A stretch of DNA of 64,000 nt from SMYC01 sp965197495 (GCA_965197495.1 OZ240210.1:7750001-7814000), one strand, 5' to 3'. Numbered from the stretch's first letter, positions 55,028 through 64,000 are shown. The notes: generated by a model from the letters alone, not told the origin. Numbers and translations: made by a program.

Positions 55028-56815
55028 ATGACATTGACGGAACAGCAAAGACTCAAGAGAAATCTCATCGCCCAATGGGCCTTCGACACGAGCCCGATCT
55101 TGGGGCGTTTTCATCTCTGGCTCGAGGACGTGGAGCTTCGCGAGGAGCGCCGCCGGGAGCCCGAGACCCGGTTCTCGTTTCTCCCGCCGCGCATGGAATC
55201 GCTCATCGCGATGACGGCGGCCGTCACCGCTCTCGGAACCAAGCTCTACGGCCGCTACGGCGAAGGAAAAGGGCTCGACAAAGCCGCGCTCAACCAAGTC
55301 AAGAAAGACGCGGACGCGATCTCGGCCTATGCCATGAGCGAGTCGCTCTGGTACGCGACGCGCCAGCTCCCCGAGAACCACGCGATCATGGTCTCGCTCG
55401 GCGAAGGGCTCATGCCCAAGCTCGGCGAGTCGCCCGAGATGGGCTCGAACCCGCAGCTCGGCTTCGGGCGGGTCTACGCACGGCCCCAGGTCGCCAAGTG
55501 GATCGACGAGCGCGTCAAGAAGCTCATCAACGACTCCGAATACGACTTCGAAACATTCTATGACGAGAGCCAGCGCTCGGGCATCGTGATTTGGGGCGCC
55601 GCCATCGACACGCTCGAGAACACGTCGCGTTTCGCCAAAGGCGAAAAGACCGGGCCCATGACGGTGCTGCACCTTTTCGATCAGCCGCTACGCGTCGGCC
55701 GTCCCTACGAAGGTTATGTCGGGACCTTGCTCTTACCCCGAGAAGTCGTCGAGACCGCCGCCGAGCGCGCGACGCTCATCGACTACCGGACCGAGCGCGG
55801 CAAGGTGGTCGAGGCCATCGAAGAGACCTATCCGGGCATCAAGCGCAAGAACATCCACGTGTGGACGCTCGCGGGAAAGACCCGCACGAAGCGCCTCGGG
55901 ACGCTCTGGGAGCAATGGGAAAAAGCAGGCGCCCATCTCGTCGAGACAGGCTATCGGCTTCCGAACGGCCGCGAAGCGTTCGTGGATACGGGAAGCTATG
56001 CCCCGACTTATCAAATCGGCGCCTGGAAGGATGACGCCGGCGAGCCGCACGTCTTTCTCGTCGACGGCTATGCGGGCTCGGCCGAAGCCATGCAAGCCGC
56101 AAGCCTCGCCCCGGTGCTCGGCCTCGATGTCTCGATGTCGGTGCTGACCTCGAGATTCTTGATGTCGTGGGAGAAAGAGCGCGCGGTCATGCGCCTCGAT
56201 CCGGAAGCGGAGGAATTCGGACTGCAGCTCCGCAAGATCGCGGGCGAGCCGATCGAGGACAAGATGATCGACGACTACCGCGACGCCGTGCGGGCGGCGC
56301 GCGACGCTGGGCTTCCACTCGACACTTCGGTGGTGCGCGCCGATGATTTCTTTCCAGAGCGGCGCTGGCGCGTGCTCGCGGCGTGCGGCTATATGTGCCC
56401 CGATCCCTATAGCGGCGCTGAAGAGGTCGTGGATCTCGGGGGTGGCCGCTACCGAGTGACGGTCGCACTCGCCACGCGCAAAGGCCGCAAAACGATCCAG
56501 TTCACCCTCCGCAACTTGGAAGACGACGAGCGCGCGCGTCTTGTCTTCAACCCTTTGTTGACCCGCTTTCTCCGCGGCGATGATTTTCGTGAGCGGGCTG
56601 TACGGATCTCGGATTCCGGGCGCATTCGGAACGAGCTCCAGACGTTGTGCTCGGAGGCGCTCGACCACGAAGACGGCGGCAACATCCGTATCCGCTTCGA
56701 CCGCATCCCTCCCGAGGTCATCTCGGAAGACCAGCAGAAGATATTGCGAGAAGCGCTTCACTGGTACAAAACCGAGCACCCGGTCTGGTTCAGCTGGCTG
56801 ACGATCGTGGAGTAG
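55028..56815 (+). CDS. Conserved-looking protein of unknown function, 595 residues
   Basis: No signal peptide or membrane helix. I recognise no domain. The protein is rich in charged helices at the start (LIAQWAFDTSPILGRFHLWL) and mixed alpha/beta later (DIYVGT-like strands absent; TYQIGAWKDDAGEPHVFLVD, RYRVTVALATRKGRKTIQFT). Codon use is normal and the frame is undamaged, so it is probably expressed. GAGGG and AGGATG precede the start. It is followed after 32 bp by a secreted unknown on the same strand. Confidence 0.65.
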   Translation: MTLTEQQRLKRNLIAQWAFDTSPILGRFHLWLEDVELREERRREPETRFSFLPPRMESLIAMTAAVTALGTKLYGRYGEGKGLDKAALNQVKKDADAISAYAMSESLWYATRQLPENHAIMVSLGEGLMPKLGESPEMGSNPQLGFGRVYARPQVAKWIDERVKKLINDSEYDFETFYDESQRSGIVIWGAAIDTLENTSRFAKGEKTGPMTVLHLFDQPLRVGRPYEGYVGTLLLPREVVETAAERATLIDYRTERGKVVEAIEETYPGIKRKNIHVWTLAGKTRTKRLGTLWEQWEKAGAHLVETGYRLPNGREAFVDTGSYAPTYQIGAWKDDAGEPHVFLVDGYAGSAEAMQAASLAPVLGLDVSMSVLTSRFLMSWEKERAVMRLDPEAEEFGLQLRKIAGEPIEDKMIDDYRDAVRAARDAGLPLDTSVVRADDFFPERRWRVLAACGYMCPDPYSGAEEVVDLGGGRYRVTVALATRKGRKTIQFTLRNLEDDERARLVFNPLLTRFLRGDDFRERAVRISDSGRIRNELQTLCSEALDHEDGGNIRIRFDRIPPEVISEDQQKILREALHWYKTEHPVWFSWLTIVE

Positions 56816-56827
56816 AAAGGCCCACGG

Positions 56828-56833
56828 TAGAAT
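56828..56833 (+). promoter_or_regulatory. Putative -10 box TAGAAT
   Basis: TAGAAT lies 14 bp upstream of the ATG at 56848. It is the same hexamer as before the genes at 9679 and 11300. No clear -35 is present. Confidence 0.3.
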
Positions 56834-56847
56834 GTCGTATCGAGCTC

Positions 56848-57675
56848 ATGCGTCGCGCGCTGTTTCTGCCGTTCATCCTATGCGCGGCGCTCGGCGCAGC
56901 TCAAACGGTAATGGTGCTCCGGGACGGGAGCCGCCTCGAAGTGGAGAGCTTCGAGATCCGCGACGCGCTCGTCGTCATTACGGCGCTCGATGGCAAGCTT
57001 CAGTCGCTGCCTTTGAGCCTCGTCGACCTCGAAGCCACCCAAGCGCTCGGCACCGTGGAAATCGTCCCACTCAGGTTCGGCTGGCGGCCGGGCATGGCAG
57101 CACGCGTCGACGTCACGACGTCACAGGGGACCCGAACCCACCAGCTTCTCGTTCGAGAGCACGAGGACGGCCTCTTGGTGGAGAGCAGCGACGCGGCGAC
57201 AAGCTTCGTCGTTACCCTCAATGGCGCGTTCTTACGCGCGCTCGAGCCGGCCGATGATCCCGGCTTGGCCGAGCAGTGGAACCGGCTAGCAGGGTTCTGG
57301 CGCGGCGCGGAGCTCGAGCTCGGCGCCGTGTACCAGCTCGAGACCGAGCTCCCCTTCTCGCGCGTGGACGGTCGCCTGCTCCCGATGCTCCTCGAGTTCG
57401 GCGCTTCCGCCTGGGTCCCTTGTACGCCCGAGCTCACGACGGCCGAGTGCGTCGAGCTCGTACTCCACGCCTATCCGGATCCAGCCCGCGTCAATTTCAG
57501 TGAGCAAGCGGGCCAAGCGATCTACGAAGGGCTGCACCTAGAGAAGACGATTACGTTGATCGCGCGCGCCGAGGGCCTCATCCCCTATTCACTCACCACG
57601 CTCGAGACGGCAAAGAGCTCAGAGGCGCCGTCCGAGACGCGCGAGCAGACGACTCGGTTCTTCTGGGCTCAGTGA
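56848..57675 (+). CDS. Exported protein of unknown function
   Basis: 275 residues from the ATG at 56848 with signal peptide MRRALFLPFILCAALGAAQ. The segment VMVLRDGSRLEVESFEIRDA and LVVITALDGKLQSLPLSLVD recalls a short strand-rich motif (xLKDGSxxxVxSYEV, TTLDGxLxSxPxSxVDLxAT) often seen in Acidobacteriota secreted proteins. Two Cys (VPCTPELTTAEC) may pair. Function unknown. Its 3' end overlaps the DUF3500 gene by 7 bp. Confidence 0.65.
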   Translation: MRRALFLPFILCAALGAAQTVMVLRDGSRLEVESFEIRDALVVITALDGKLQSLPLSLVDLEATQALGTVEIVPLRFGWRPGMAARVDVTTSQGTRTHQLLVREHEDGLLVESSDAATSFVVTLNGAFLRALEPADDPGLAEQWNRLAGFWRGAELELGAVYQLETELPFSRVDGRLLPMLLEFGASAWVPCTPELTTAECVELVLHAYPDPARVNFSEQAGQAIYEGLHLEKTITLIARAEGLIPYSLTTLETAKSSEAPSETREQTTRFFWAQ

Positions 57676-58809
57676 ACGTGCCCGTGAGCGGCATCGGTGC
57701 GGTGTTGCTCGTAGTGCTGGCGCAATAGGTCCTTTCCGTAGTCGTTGCCGTTGGGCGTGCGCACCACGGAGTGCACGTGGTGGCGCGACGGGACGCGCGG
57801 GCCGTCGAGAGCGATCGGCCCCTGATGGTCGAACTCGATGAGGATGACGGGACTTTGAATGCGGTAACAAAAAAGGCTCTCCGGTCCCGTACTCCCGAGC
57901 CACGTGAAGTAGGTCTCGTCGAGATGCGCCTCGATTTCTTTCATGCGGAGTGCGGCATGCTCTTCGTCCATGTTGAAGACATATTCAGCGACGACCTCGC
58001 GAAGAAGCTTTTGCTGCGGCGCGCTCAAAGCGTCTGCGCGAATCCCCGCATAATCGAGCACGAGATTGTCGTTATAGGCCTGCGCGAGCGCATCTCCCCG
58101 TGTCTTTTCGCCCGCGAGCATCGCTTGTTTCTGCTGGCTCGCATCGAGCGATTCCATGAAAGCGAGGCCTTTGTTCTGTTCGTCTTGCATCACCTCGACG
58201 TCCTCGAAGCGGCCCGTGCCGATAACGGGCTCGGAGCCCATGAAGGACGGGCTCATCACGACCTGATCGCCGAGAACGAAGTAATTGATGACGAGATGAT
58301 GGCCGTCAAGCTGCCAACCCCAGGGCTCCGTCGCGGACGGCTCGCCCATCATGGTGACCCAGTAGAACTCTTCACCATATTCGCCGTGCTTGCCCACGAT
58401 CTCGGCGATGTGCTCGTTGAGCCGCATGACGTTCTTCGTTTTCTTCAAGCCCTTCACGCTGAGGCTCACGCCAAGGAGCCCGAACGCTCGCTCGCGCTCT
58501 GTGTCGTTCATTTCACCGAAGCTCACACCCTCGCGAGGAGCGCGGTGCACGTTGTGCCATTTGCGCCACTCGATGTCGTCCGTGGCATAGCGCGTCTTTT
58601 TCAAGACCTCTCCGCTCAGCGACGCGAGAAATTGTTCCGCAGTCTCGCGTATCGGCTCCGTCGACACGCCGGTCGATTGGATCGAGTACAGACCCGGGGT
58701 CACCGTGCCGTCCAGGGTGACGCCTTTGAAGGGCTCGGCCAAAGCCGCCTCCTCAACCCGTGATGAAAACGGTGGCTATGATAATCGCGACGCAGACACG
58801 TTTGGACAT
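57669..58809 (-). pseudogene. Exported DUF3500 protein, probable frameshift in the leader
   Basis: The body (GVTLDGTVTPGLYSIQSTGV, FYWVTMMGEPSATEPWGWQL, DGHHLVINYFVLGDQVVMSP, FDHQGPIALDGP, SRHHVHSVVRTPNGNDYGKD) is DUF3500. An ATG at 58809 with a GGGAGG site starts a signal peptide, MSKRVCVAIIIATVFITG, that runs into TGA; dropping one G from the GGG run restores the frame to EEAALAEPFKG. Without it only a TTG start at 58742 remains. Function unknown; the ends carry His clusters that could bind metal. Confidence 0.75.
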
Positions 58810-58925
58810 GACGAAGCCTCCCGACACCGACTCTAATGCACCGCCTCGAGGACTGCAACGAGTTGCAGTTCCGAGCGTTTAGGCCTAAAAAGGAGTTCTA
58901 CCGGAAGGCACGGAGGGCCCATCGC

Positions 58926-60512
58926 ATGCTGAGATTGTCTGTTTTCATCCTCGTCGCCGCGCTCAGGACGACGCCAATCATCGCCGCCCAAGATCTAGGA
59001 ACCATCGATTTCAAGACCTCGGCCAAATCGGCGGAAGCGCAGGAGCATTTTTTGCACGGGGTGCTGCTTCTGCACAGCTTCACGTTCGAGAACGCCGAGA
59101 AGACTTTCAAAGCGGCTCTAGCCGCGGAGCCCGACTTCTTCATGGCCTATTGGGGCGAGGCGTTGAGCCACAACCATCCGCTCCTCCCCGAGCGGAACCC
59201 GGATCTTCCCCGGGCCGTTTTGAAGCGGCGCGGCGCGACGCGTGAAGCGCGGCTCGCCAAAGCGCCGACGGAGCGTGAGAAAGGTTTCCTCGCGGCCGTC
59301 GAGATCTTGTTCGGCGAAGGCAGCGAGGAAGAGCGCGCCACGGCTTATTCGGAAGCCATGGGCGAGCTCGCGGCGAACTATCCCGACGACGCGGAAGCGC
59401 AAGCATTCTACGCGGTGTCGCTTCTCGGCCGCGTGCGCTTCACCCGCGACAAAGACTTCCGCATCCGCATGAAGGCGGGCGCCATCGCCGAGAACATCTA
59501 CCGCGAGTATCCGGACCATCCCGGCGCGGCGCACTACATCATCCATTCATTCGACGATCCCGTGCACGCGCCGCTCGCACTGACCGCGGCTTACCGCTAT
59601 GCCGAGATCGCTCCCGACGCCGCGCACGCAATTCACATGCCGTCGCACATCTTCATCCAGCACGGGATGTGGGACCGCGTGGTGAAATCGAACGACGCGT
59701 CCTACGATTCCGCGATCCGCCTGTGGCGAACGCGCGACGGGCTCACCGATACAGAGAAGTTCTATAACGACGTCTACGTTTGGCACGCGCTCGACTGGGG
59801 CCAGTACGGCCAGCTCCAGCGCGGAGATTACGAGAAAGCGAAGATGTCTATCGAGCTCCTGAAGCCCGTCGCCGCCATCAGCAAGGCGCCGCCGGCGAAG
59901 AAGGGTCCAAAAATCATGGCCGCGCGCTATGTCGTCGAATCGGAGCAACGGAAGACCGAGATGCTCGGCGAGGACGCCACGCCGGAAGCGATTTTCGCAA
60001 CCGGGATGAGCGCCGTCAAGCTCGGCGAGACGGCGACGGCCGAGAAAGCCGAGGCCAAGCTCATGGCGATCTACGACGAGCGCAAAGCCGAAGACGGCGA
60101 AGCCCGCACACGACCTCTCGGTATCATGGCGAAGGAGCTCGCGGCTCTCGTGAAGCTCGCGAAAGGCCAAGGTGGCGACGCGATCGCGCTCATGAAAGAG
60201 GCGACAGCGATTGCGGAGAGCATGGGCATGCCGGCCGGCGCGGCCACGCCCATCAAGCCGGCGCACGAGCTCTACGGCGAGATTTTGCTCGAGCTTGGAA
60301 AAGCGCACGAAGCAGCCGAGCAGTTCGAGACGTCGCTTCTAAGGATGCAGAACCGCGCGCTCTCCCTGCGAGGGATGGCGCGGGCCGCCGAGAAATCGGG
60401 CGACGCAGAAGCCGCGCGCACGAGCTACGAGAAGCTCCTCGAGATCCTAGGCGACTACCCCGAGAATCCGAGCTATAAGGAAGCCAAAGGCTTCGTGAGC
60501 GACGGCGAGTGA
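58926..60512 (+). CDS. Exported TPR-repeat protein
   Basis: 528 residues from the ATG at 58926, chosen for the GGAGGG site and signal peptide MLRLSVFILVAALRTTPIIA. TPR-like helices: HFLHGVLLLHSFTFENAEKT, FKAALAAEPDFFMAYWGEAL, PGAAHYIIHSFDDPVHAPLA, ELYGEILLELGKAHEAAEQF. The HMPSHIFIQHGMWD stretch is conserved in such proteins. It probably scaffolds an exported complex. Its TGA overlaps the GTG start of the PQQ dehydrogenase (GTGA), so the two are made together. Confidence 0.85.
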   Translation: MLRLSVFILVAALRTTPIIAAQDLGTIDFKTSAKSAEAQEHFLHGVLLLHSFTFENAEKTFKAALAAEPDFFMAYWGEALSHNHPLLPERNPDLPRAVLKRRGATREARLAKAPTEREKGFLAAVEILFGEGSEEERATAYSEAMGELAANYPDDAEAQAFYAVSLLGRVRFTRDKDFRIRMKAGAIAENIYREYPDHPGAAHYIIHSFDDPVHAPLALTAAYRYAEIAPDAAHAIHMPSHIFIQHGMWDRVVKSNDASYDSAIRLWRTRDGLTDTEKFYNDVYVWHALDWGQYGQLQRGDYEKAKMSIELLKPVAAISKAPPAKKGPKIMAARYVVESEQRKTEMLGEDATPEAIFATGMSAVKLGETATAEKAEAKLMAIYDERKAEDGEARTRPLGIMAKELAALVKLAKGQGGDAIALMKEATAIAESMGMPAGAATPIKPAHELYGEILLELGKAHEAAEQFETSLLRMQNRALSLRGMARAAEKSGDAEAARTSYEKLLEILGDYPENPSYKEAKGFVSDGE

Positions 60513-62221
60513 AGACTCTTTTTCTCGCCACGCTGCTGCTCTTCATGAGTGGCGGGGTCGATATCAACGCCGCGCAGCCTCGCCCCGTCACCGACGCGCG
60601 TCTTCAAAACCCCGAGCCCGAAAGCTGGCTCATGTACCGGGGCAACTACAACGGCTGGGGCTACAGCCCGCTGAAGCAAATCGACACCCAAAACGTCGGT
60701 GATCTCGTTCCGGCTTGGACGCTCTCGACCGGTGTCGACGAAGGCCATCAATCGCCACCGGTCGTGAATGACGGCGTCATGTACATCACGACGCCGGGCA
60801 ATCAAGTCTTGGCGCTCGACGCCGCGAGCGGGGATCTTCTCTGGCGTTATCGGCGTGAGCTCCCCGACGACGTGCTCAACTTCCACCCGACGAACCGCGG
60901 CGTCGCGCTCTATGGCGGCCGCGTCTATTTTGGCGGCGTGGACGCTTTCCTCGTTGCGCTCGACGCCGCGTCGGGCGAGCTCGTTTGGGAAACGGCGGTC
61001 GAGAACTACAAGCACGGCTACTACCTGACGCTCGCGCCACTCGTCGTCCACGGGAAAGTAATGGTCGGGATCTCCGGAGGCGAGCTGAGCGTGCGCGGCT
61101 TCGTGGCTGCCTACGACGCGGATACGGGCGATCAGGTTTGGAAGACCTACACGATCCCGGGACCGGGTGAGCCCGGACACGACACGTGGCCCGGCGATAC
61201 GTGGAAGACTGGCGGCGCTCCTGTGTGGGTCACGGGGACCTACGACCCCGAGCTCAACTTGACCTATTGGGGCACGGGAAACGCGGCGCCGTGGATGGGT
61301 GATACTCGGCCGGACGACAATCTCTACTCGAGTTCGGTTGTGGCGATCGATGCCGATTCCGGGGAGCTCCGAGCGCATCACCAGTATCACTGGAACGATT
61401 CCTGGGACTGGGACGAAGTCGACGCGCCCATGCTCATCGACATCACCCGCGACGGAGAAACCGTCAAGAGTCTCGTCCATCCGGGCCGCAACGGCTATCT
61501 TTGGCTTCTCTCTCGTCAGCGCGACGCGATCGGCTTCGTCGACGCTTGGCCTTTCGTGCATCAAGACGTGTTCACGCGTCTCGATCCCGAGACCGGACGT
61601 CCGGAATATCATCCGGATCGAAAGCCGGGCACTGGCAAAGAGGCTCGGTTCTGCCCGTCTCTTTGGGGCGGCAAGAACTGGCCGCCCGCCGCCTACAATC
61701 CCGAGACCGGGCTCGTTTACATCCCGGCGAACAACAACCTCTGTATGTTCATGGAAGGTCAGGAGGTGACGTACGAGCCCGGGAGATCTTATGTGGGCCG
61801 ACGCGTGCGGCGAAATCGAGGCATGCAGATCCACGACAACGCAGAAACGGTTGGGGAGCTTCAAGCGTGGGATGTGGCTCGTGGCGAGCGCGTGTGGACG
61901 AAGAGCTTCGCTTCACCGAACTGGGGCCCCGTCTTGACGACCGGAGGCGGGCTCGTCTTCATGGGCGGCACGAACGATCGCTACTTTCGGGCCTTCGACG
62001 GGCGGACCGGAGACGTTCTCTGGGAGATGCGCACGAATTCCGGCATCACCGGCGTTCCGAGCTCCTTCGCCGTGGACGGCGTGCAGTACATCGCGGTGCA
62101 GTCCGGCTGGGGCGTCGACGCGCAGAAGATGCATTCGAGCCTCAACGTGTTGCGAGGTGAGCATACGGAAGTCCCTCAAGGCGGCGTTCTCTGGGTGTTC
62201 GCACTGAATCTGACGCGCTGA
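60509..62221 (+). CDS. PQQ-dependent alcohol dehydrogenase-like quinoprotein
   Basis: 570 residues with a GTG start coupled to the TPR gene and a signal peptide (MKTLFLATLLLFMSGGVDIN). An eight-bladed propeller is marked by LMYRGNYNGWGYSPLKQI, VLALDAASGDLLWRYRRE and SLVHPGRNGYLWLLSRQ. The catalytic site reads DSWDWDEVDAPML: Asp-x-Asp, the pattern that marks lanthanide-using enzymes, where calcium types have Ala, Ser or Thr at the second position. The vicinal Cys pair of methanol dehydrogenases is absent and there is no cytochrome domain. It oxidises an alcohol or aldehyde in the periplasm; substrate unknown. Confidence 0.88.
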   Translation: MKTLFLATLLLFMSGGVDINAAQPRPVTDARLQNPEPESWLMYRGNYNGWGYSPLKQIDTQNVGDLVPAWTLSTGVDEGHQSPPVVNDGVMYITTPGNQVLALDAASGDLLWRYRRELPDDVLNFHPTNRGVALYGGRVYFGGVDAFLVALDAASGELVWETAVENYKHGYYLTLAPLVVHGKVMVGISGGELSVRGFVAAYDADTGDQVWKTYTIPGPGEPGHDTWPGDTWKTGGAPVWVTGTYDPELNLTYWGTGNAAPWMGDTRPDDNLYSSSVVAIDADSGELRAHHQYHWNDSWDWDEVDAPMLIDITRDGETVKSLVHPGRNGYLWLLSRQRDAIGFVDAWPFVHQDVFTRLDPETGRPEYHPDRKPGTGKEARFCPSLWGGKNWPPAAYNPETGLVYIPANNNLCMFMEGQEVTYEPGRSYVGRRVRRNRGMQIHDNAETVGELQAWDVARGERVWTKSFASPNWGPVLTTGGGLVFMGGTNDRYFRAFDGRTGDVLWEMRTNSGITGVPSSFAVDGVQYIAVQSGWGVDAQKMHSSLNVLRGEHTEVPQGGVLWVFALNLTR

Positions 62222-62231
62222 AAGGGGATCG

Positions 62232-63890
62232 ATGAAATCGCGATGCATGTGGATTCTTGCGCTCACGGGTGCTACCGCTTGCGCCCCGGAGCGCATCGAA
62301 ACGGAAAAGCGCCCCAACTTTCTCGTTATCCTGGCCGACGATCTCGGCTATTCCGATCTCGGCATCCTGAGAAGCGAAATCCGCACACCGAACATCGACG
62401 CGCTCGCCGCCGAGGGCGTGCTCCTCACGAATTATCACGTCTCGCCAAGTTGCTCGCCGACGCGGGCGATGCTCTTGACGGGAACGGATACCCATCCCGC
62501 GGGCCTCGGCACGATGGCGGGCGATGCGGACGAGAAACAGGAAGGACACCCGGGCTACGAAGGCTACTTGAGCGATCGCGTGGTGTCTGTGGCTAGTCTC
62601 TTGCGCGATGCGGGCTATCACACCTATATGGCCGGCAAGTGGCATCTCGGCGTCTTGCCGCACTTGTCGCCAGAAAAGCGCGGGTTCGAGAAAGCCTTCG
62701 CTATCATCGCTGGCGGCGCCAGCCACTTCGGCGACGCGGCCCCTCTTCTAGAAGGGTACCCCACCGCCTACCGCGAGAACGGTACAGACGTCTCGATCCC
62801 CGAAGACTTCTACTCGTCGGATTTCTACACCGACAAGCTCATCGAATATCTGGAGGAAGGAGCCCAGGACGGCCAGCCTTTTTTCGTTTATGCGGCCTAT
62901 ACGGCGCCCCATTGGCCGCTTCATGTACCCGACGACTACATCGATCGCTATCGCGGTGTCTATGATGACGGCTATGACGCCCTTCGCGCAAAACGTGTGC
63001 AGAATCTCATCGATGGCCACGTGATTCCCGACGTGCCCGTTCCCGATCGAGTCGATTGGGTCCGGGCTTGGGATTCTCTCGACGAGGAGCGAAAGCGGTT
63101 CGAGGCTCGACGGATGGAGATCTACGCCGCCATGGTCGAGAGCTTGGACGACAATATTGGCCGGCTGCTCGACTACTTGAAGCGCACGGGCCAATACGAG
63201 AACACGGTCATCATCTTCTCCTCCGATAACGGCGCCGAGGGAAACCAAATCGGCACCATGTACGACAACGAAGATTGGATTCCGACGCGCTTCGACAATC
63301 GCTACGAGAACATGGGGCGCCTCGGCTCTTATGTTTGGACGGGTCCCGGTTGGGCGCAAGCGCAGAGCGCGCCTTTTCGATTGTTCAAGACACTCACGAC
63401 GGAAGGCGGCACGCGCACGCCCGCGATCCTGCGCTACGGCGCGTTCGGGCACCGAGGTCATCGCATGGGTACCTTTGCTTCGGTCAAGGATGTCGCGCCG
63501 ACGCTTCTGGAGCTCGCTGGGGTGGAACATCCGAGCGTCTATGACGGCCGCGGGGTAGCGCCGATGCAAGGTCGGTCCATGGTGTCGTTTCTTTCGGGGG
63601 AAACGGACAGTATCCACGGTGACGACGCCGTGATGGGTTGGGAGCTTTTTGGACGGCGCGCGATCTTGAAAGGCGATTGGAAGCTCGTTTGGCTGTGGGA
63701 GCCTTATGGCACGGAGCGTTGGGAGCTCTTCGATCTTTCGAGCGACCCCTCGGAGTCGCACGATCTTTCGGAAGAAGCGCCGGAGAAGCTACAAGAGCTT
63801 CTGCGCGAGTGGGAGGACTACGTGCGCGAGAACCACGTCATTCTCCCGGGCCGCGACATGGGATATGGGCTCGTCGACGGCACGCGCTGA
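62232..63890 (+). CDS. Arylsulfatase-type sulfatase, probable lipoprotein
   Basis: 552 residues. The leader (MKSRCMWILALTGATAC) ends in a likely lipobox Cys17. The formylglycine motif is CSPTR with Cys74, which needs the formylglycine-generating enzyme or an anaerobic maturase. Metal ligands: FLVILADDLGYSDLG and SSDNGAEGN. AGKWHLG supplies active-site Lys and His. It removes sulfate from esters, perhaps of polysaccharides. It starts 10 bp after the PQQ dehydrogenase stop and is probably in the same transcript. Confidence 0.92.
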   Translation: MKSRCMWILALTGATACAPERIETEKRPNFLVILADDLGYSDLGILRSEIRTPNIDALAAEGVLLTNYHVSPSCSPTRAMLLTGTDTHPAGLGTMAGDADEKQEGHPGYEGYLSDRVVSVASLLRDAGYHTYMAGKWHLGVLPHLSPEKRGFEKAFAIIAGGASHFGDAAPLLEGYPTAYRENGTDVSIPEDFYSSDFYTDKLIEYLEEGAQDGQPFFVYAAYTAPHWPLHVPDDYIDRYRGVYDDGYDALRAKRVQNLIDGHVIPDVPVPDRVDWVRAWDSLDEERKRFEARRMEIYAAMVESLDDNIGRLLDYLKRTGQYENTVIIFSSDNGAEGNQIGTMYDNEDWIPTRFDNRYENMGRLGSYVWTGPGWAQAQSAPFRLFKTLTTEGGTRTPAILRYGAFGHRGHRMGTFASVKDVAPTLLELAGVEHPSVYDGRGVAPMQGRSMVSFLSGETDSIHGDDAVMGWELFGRRAILKGDWKLVWLWEPYGTERWELFDLSSDPSESHDLSEEAPEKLQELLREWEDYVRENHVILPGRDMGYGLVDGTR

Positions 63891-63895
63891 GCGCC

Positions 63896-64000
63896 TCACT
63901 TCGCCGTTGGGACGAGTCGCTGGAGCTCTTCGATCCAGTTCGTCACGAACTGAATGGCTGGGCGATCGTCAGGGTCTTGCTCCGCGTTGACGACAAAGAC
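63896..64000 (-). CDS. C-terminus of a kinase/TolB-propeller protein (partial)
   Basis: The minus frame reads VFVVNAEQDPDDRPAIQFVT and NWIEELQRLVPTAK before TGA at 63896-63898. The kinase at 5741 ends LVLNWSEELERLVPTP, the same family tail. The gene continues beyond the window. It converges on the sulfatase gene. Confidence 0.75.
   Translation of the reverse strand, partial: VFVVNAEQDPDDRPAIQFVTNWIEELQRLVPTAK

Noticed and set aside
1..64000. CRISPR array, tRNA, rRNA, phage or plasmid modules
   Set aside because: No regularly spaced repeats, cas genes, cloverleaf, rRNA motif, integrase, capsid or replication genes were seen on either strand.

Overview
The window is GC-rich chromosomal DNA from a Gram-negative-type bacterium. 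Serine/threonine kinases carrying TolB-like beta-propellers, a kinase-AAA-TPR receptor, PadR plus FtsX-type permease pieces, a PEP-CTERM protein, exported amidase, M28 and DUF proteins and a Cys-type sulfatase together suggest an Acidobacteriota-like organism. That placement is inferred from gene content only: there is no rRNA or other marker gene here. Heavy insertion-sequence load, nested insertions and many gene fragments suggest a genome undergoing decay, as in a lineage with relaxed selection or a host association.

Layout. 1-3786: a CoxL-type molybdopterin subunit fused to an amidohydrolase tail and split by IS1634-family copy 1. 3790-5097: pepQ. 5.1-5.7 kb: aryl sulfotransferase debris. 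5.7-8.4 kb: kinase with propeller. 8.9-13.0 kb: glutamine cyclotransferase, amidase, DUF3311 protein and sodium:solute symporter. 13.1-16.8 kb: kinase-AAA-TPR gene with four frameshifts. 16.8-20.4 kb: IS1634 copy 2, itself split by an IS256-family element. 20.4-22.6 kb: gene fragments plus a PEP-CTERM gene split by a 189-bp MITE-like element. 22.6-26.6 kb: M28 peptidase, DUF3179 and NmrA-like genes. 26.6-28.8 kb: IS1634 copy 3, a mosaic. 28.9-31.0 kb: VOC and M24 fragments and a frameshifted xylA. 31-33.6 kb: ASCH-wHTH gene, methyltransferase, triple-RidA protein and SnoaL-like protein. 33.7-36.2 kb: dense fragments (Fis HTH, alanine racemase, mini-permease, kinase N-terminus, LytTR). 35.4-41.3 kb: an exported kinase-like family (one gene with an amber codon, one intact, one fragment) around an ISL3 element that holds IS1634 copy 4. 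41.7-46.1 kb: DUF2062, D-carbamoylase, YkgJ, RidA, a TonB-receptor fragment and an AAA+ regulator. 46.1-49.2 kb: RtcB, propeller, TolB, outer-membrane and HEAT-repeat remnants. 49.2-52.1 kb: TRAP transporter. 52.3-58.8 kb: lipoprotein, lipase-maturation-factor protein, two unknowns, DUF3500. 58.9-64 kb: TPR protein coupled to a PQQ dehydrogenase, a sulfatase, and the end of another kinase/TolB gene.

The four IS1634-family copies lie between 6-bp direct repeats (TCTAGA, CCTAAG, GCTAAT, GTTAGT), so each insertion was independent and the target preference is N-YTAR-N. Removing inserted DNA in silico restores other genes: without the MITE the PEP-CTERM gene is a clean 282-residue frame; without IS copy 2 the kinase gene and a PQQ-dehydrogenase gene converge with an 18-bp overlap; without IS copy 4 the N-terminus of an ISL3 transposase reappears.

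Two kinds of damage stand out. Single-base indels, mostly losses from short homopolymers, break genes that otherwise look conserved; these could be consensus errors or real decay. Separately, many fragments of unrelated genes abut without IS scars, which indicates repeated illegitimate deletion. The most novel candidates are the MITE-like element, the pair of about 89-bp palindromic repeats at 36.25-36.55 kb, the exported kinase-like family and the triple-RidA fusion.
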